Made by a program: the position numbers and the translations under genes
Shown: piece by piece, positions 61,993 through 64,000 of the stretch
Layout: each line of letters starts with the position of its first letter
Position numbering within the stretch: the stretch's first letter is position 1
The notes under the pieces: generated by a model
Seen by the model: only the letters and a program-made list of their open reading frames with translations
Database searches by the model: none
What the model was told of the DNA's origin: nothing
NCBI RefSeq assembly: GCF_018100785.1
Contig: NZ_JAGJEC010000002.1
Location: 744,001-808,000, forward strand
Source: Maribacter sp. MMG018
Lineage (GTDB): Bacteria; Bacteroidota; Bacteroidia; Flavobacteriales; Flavobacteriaceae
Length of the DNA: 64,000 nucleotides
Reading direction: 5' to 3'

Positions 61993-62595
61993 TTATGCTT
62001 CTAGATCTTTGAGTACTTCGGCTGCATTATCCGTAATTTTCTTATAGCTTCTGTAGCCCCATCGAGTAATTACCGTTACGAACAAAAGCGCAATTATTAT
62101 AGCAAACCATTGTATCGGTTCAGGTTTGACAAGAAAAACATTCTTATTGGATATAATTTTTGAAGATACGGGAACCACAATGAACATTAATAAAAAACTA
62201 AAGGCTATGCCTATTTGCTGTAGTTTTAGAAGATGGTTTTTTTCTTTTGTATAGGTTATCAATGTTTCGCGATACGTACCTTTTAAAATATTAAGATTTT
62301 TAATTTTTTTAAGGGACCGCAATACCAAGGTCGGCATTATTATAAGAAACCCTAAGGTAATGGCACCGCATAGCTGAAGATACCAGGTATCTAGCTTATA
62401 AAAATTTAGGATAATAAAAAGGGCTATACTATAACAGACGATGGCGCCTATTGTTTCATAAGTGTTCAATGTTTTAAACTTGTTCCTGTACTTGTCCTGT
62501 GTCATTTTAAGAATTATTTCGTTCGTTAGTTTTTCTTGTTTATTGAGCTGTTGGCTCAATTGGCTCCAAGCCGTTTGTAATTCGTTTAGTTCCAT
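61993..62595 (-). CDS. membrane protein paired with an ECF sigma factor, possible anti-sigma
   Basis: This 200-residue protein starts MELNELQTAWSQLSQQLNKQ, a helical cytoplasmic segment, and has four transmembrane helices: AIVCYSIALFIILNF, LQLCGAITLGFLIIMPTLVL, IGIAFSFLLMFIVVPVS and WFAIIIALLFVTVITRWGY. It lies 6 bases after the ECF sigma gene, where an anti-sigma factor is normally found. No zinc-binding HxxxCxxC motif is present. It is a candidate non-canonical anti-sigma factor; the family is not recognised. Confidence 0.7.
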   Translation of the reverse strand: MELNELQTAWSQLSQQLNKQEKLTNEIILKMTQDKYRNKFKTLNTYETIGAIVCYSIALFIILNFYKLDTWYLQLCGAITLGFLIIMPTLVLRSLKKIKNLNILKGTYRETLITYTKEKNHLLKLQQIGIAFSFLLMFIVVPVSSKIISNKNVFLVKPEPIQWFAIIIALLFVTVITRWGYRSYKKITDNAAEVLKDLEA

Positions 62596-62601
62596 GATAT
62601 A

Positions 62602-63087
62602 TTATTTTGTCATGTTTTTCTTTAGTTTCGTTTTAATACGAGAAATTTTTGTGCCCACATTAGATTCCGAAAGTCCTGTTATCTCTGCCATTTCCTTATA
62701 ACTTTTACCTTCTAGAAGCAATAACATCAGCCCTTTTTCTAATGGATTTAGATATTGTATTTGTTGGTACAATAGTTTTAAGCGCTCTTCTAAAACATCA
62801 TTTTTGGTCTCCGTCCTATTTAAAATTACGTCGGTAATGGGCACGGAATTGGAGTTCTTTTTTGATTTTTTTAATTGCGTAATAGCGGTATTCATGGCCA
62901 CGCGATACATCCAAGTACTGATCTTTGATTCGTTTCTGAACGTATCAAAATATTTCCATAATTGATAGACCACCTCTTGAAACAAATCTTCTTGGTCCTC
63001 TTTGTTGTTCGTATAAATAGAGGTAACCTTGAACAACAATCCTTGGTGTTCCCTTATCAAATTAGCAAAAACCGTTTCTTTGCCCAT
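62602..63087 (-). CDS. ECF RNA polymerase sigma factor
   Basis: This is a 161-residue sigma-70 family factor. Region 2 is seen in YTNNKEDQEDLFQEVVYQLW and in ISTWMYRVAMNTAI, and region 4 in LLEGKSYKEMAEITGLSESN followed by VGTKISRIKTKL. It would control an extracytoplasmic stress or signalling regulon. It is separate from the FecI-like factor at 15780 and is followed by a multi-pass membrane protein that may be its inhibitor. Confidence 0.93.
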   Translation of the reverse strand: MGKETVFANLIREHQGLLFKVTSIYTNNKEDQEDLFQEVVYQLWKYFDTFRNESKISTWMYRVAMNTAITQLKKSKKNSNSVPITDVILNRTETKNDVLEERLKLLYQQIQYLNPLEKGLMLLLLEGKSYKEMAEITGLSESNVGTKISRIKTKLKKNMTK

Positions 63088-63223
63088 CTAGTAATATTCT
63101 TTTATAGGTAAGTATGACCAAGCTTGAAAAAATCACATGATTATAGATTTTTTTTCTTGAACGATTAAAAGATATGGCAAGACAACAAAATACTTGTGCT
63201 GCCGTTATTCATAAAAATAGTAC

Positions 63224-63361
63224 ATGCAGTTTTTAAATAAAGAGATAGAACAACTTACCAAGAAAAAAAAGTCTCCTTCTTTGGTGAAAAAAGAAATTTC
63301 CTGTGGCATTTTTCAAGATGTAGAAAATCTTCCTAAAAAAGAAACAGAGGCAGAAAGGTAA
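63224..63361 (+). CDS. possible 45-residue small protein
   Basis: This 45-codon frame from ATG 63224 to TAA 63361 starts MQFLNKEIEQLTKKKK and is rich in Lys and Glu, with one Cys (EISCGIF). It has no signal or membrane segment and ends 4 bases before the stop of the convergent amidohydrolase gene. No clear ribosome-binding site is seen. It lies in an otherwise empty gap between two minus-strand genes, and its Lys/Glu-rich composition is plausible for a real small cytosolic protein. I do not recognise it. Confidence 0.4.
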   Translation: MQFLNKEIEQLTKKKKSPSLVKKEISCGIFQDVENLPKKETEAER

Positions 63362-63365
63362 TCGT

Positions 63366-64000
63366 TTATTCGAACAAAGACCTATCTAAACCGGGAACTA
63401 TATTCAAAGCATTTTTATAATAAACCTTTTTGAGTACCTCGTCTGGCAGGTTTAGACCATACATTGCCCAAAATGCATGGTACTTTTTATAGTAGGGAAA
63501 GTACTCATCATTGCTTTCCAAAACCCTAAAATAGGTAGGAAACTCTTCGGGTTTCCAACTGTCTTTTCCAAAAAGGATCCTGTCTTGGTATTTAATGAAA
63601 AATGCCCTTGCATTTTGTGGTTGCCTACCCAATTCCGCTATCACGGCGGCTATGCCAACATACATATTCGGCATCTCGTCTAAAAGTGTACCCAATTTGG
63701 CCAAATTATTGGCATACCATCCCATATGGGCATTTATAAACTTGGTCTTTGGATGTTTTTTAAAAACGTTGTGTTGTTCTTTTATAATCTGTTCCCAAGG
63801 TGCAGGGTCTGTATCGGTACGTTTTCTTCTTGGATGCGTTTTTAACTCTAACCACCTTTCATTGTCACTGTTCATATCTTCCCAAAAAGGCTTTGGATCT
63901 GCCGCATGTATAAGTACAGGAATTCCCAGTTCACCACATTTTGCCCATATAGGGTCTAAACGTGGGTCGTCTATGGCCAATCTATTGCCATTTATATCTT
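63366..64000 (-). CDS. amidohydrolase-family protein (5' end outside window)
   Basis: This is a metal-dependent amidohydrolase_2-type TIM barrel, with at least 211 residues before the window ends; the reading frame stays open through 64000, so the start lies outside. The visible parts include DPRLDPIWAKCGELGIPVLI followed by HAADP (metal-site His), FINAHMGWYANN (second His) and RILFGKDSW with the catalytic Asp. Relatives are decarboxylases and lactonases such as the ACMSD group. The substrate is unknown. Confidence 0.88.
   Translation of the reverse strand, partial: DINGNRLAIDDPRLDPIWAKCGELGIPVLIHAADPKPFWEDMNSDNERWLELKTHPRRKRTDTDPAPWEQIIKEQHNVFKKHPKTKFINAHMGWYANNLAKLGTLLDEMPNMYVGIAAVIAELGRQPQNARAFFIKYQDRILFGKDSWKPEEFPTYFRVLESNDEYFPYYKKYHAFWAMYGLNLPDEVLKKVYYKNALNIVPGLDRSLFE

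Overview
The window is typical of a marine Flavobacteriaceae chromosome (phylum Bacteroidota). The support is a low-to-moderate GC content, several TAnnTTTG (-7) promoter elements of the Bacteroidota type, weak or absent Shine-Dalgarno sites, many lipoproteins with acidic Asp/Glu/Ser-rich tails after the lipid Cys, LytS/LytTR regulator pairs, an ECF sigma/FecR/TonB-receptor locus, and family markers such as DUF4494, DUF6090, DUF4876, DUF5916 and YHYH proteins. A Zobellia/Maribacter-like genus is a guess. No rRNA, tRNA, CRISPR array or insertion sequence was seen.

Region 1 (1-8485) is a redox and stress block. A minus-strand run (MRJP-like lipoprotein, monooxygenase, Dps, aldo/keto reductase, SDR cut by the window edge) is divergent from an AraC regulator. 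A TetR regulator with a perfect palindromic operator leads a nitroreductase and an MDR-type reductase, closed by a strong two-way terminator. RibD/DHFR-like and UPF0173 genes follow. Region 2 (about 8560-10260) is a visibly AT-richer islet with a three-gene toxin-antitoxin-chaperone (TAC) operon: HigB/RelE-like toxin, XRE antitoxin and SecB-like chaperone, with overlapping genes and a dyad-rich control region. Region 3 (10453-15444) holds small membrane proteins, a flavodoxin-like reductase with a GyrI-like protein, and a lipoprotein operon (YHYH, MORN-repeat, SCO).

Region 4 (15780-27300) is a plus-strand locus: ECF sigma factor, FecR anti-sigma, STN-bearing TonB-dependent receptor, DUF4876 lipoprotein, DUF6850-like outer-membrane barrel, a catalytic plus a non-catalytic M16 peptidase, and a ChaN-family protein. 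I read it as a candidate uptake system in which an iron- or heme-bearing protein or peptide is imported and then cleaved in the periplasm, by analogy with Fus/PqqL. A hairpin shaped as a minus-strand terminator lies just before the receptor. Region 5 (27434-33716) is an export/lipoprotein cluster (membrane-anchored protein, YHYH, DUF6090, CotH kinase, EF-hand) divergent from a LytS/LytTR pair. Region 6 (33906-45603) has DUF4494, a Tat-exported Gfo/Idh/MocA oxidoreductase, an M13 peptidase, a Tat-exported class V aminotransferase, and a MacAB-TolC-like efflux operon that ends in its own LytS/LytTR pair. Region 7 (45767-59342) has a sortilin-like propeller, a class IV aminotransferase, a sugar isomerase-like protein, a sorbosone-dehydrogenase-like lipoprotein, a DUF5916 protein, an FAD amine oxidase, an SF2 helicase, an RluE-like pseudouridine synthase, an EamA transporter and a cold-shock protein.

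Region 8 (59343-64000) holds the most unusual structure: three tandem copies of a 37-codon reading frame. The three peptides are identical apart from one Arg-to-Lys change, although the DNA differs at several synonymous sites. A possible 30-residue lipoprotein overlapping a terminator-like hairpin follows, then a lipoprotein, a GntR regulator with its own palindromic operator, an ECF sigma/membrane-protein pair, a small 45-codon frame and an amidohydrolase cut by the window end.
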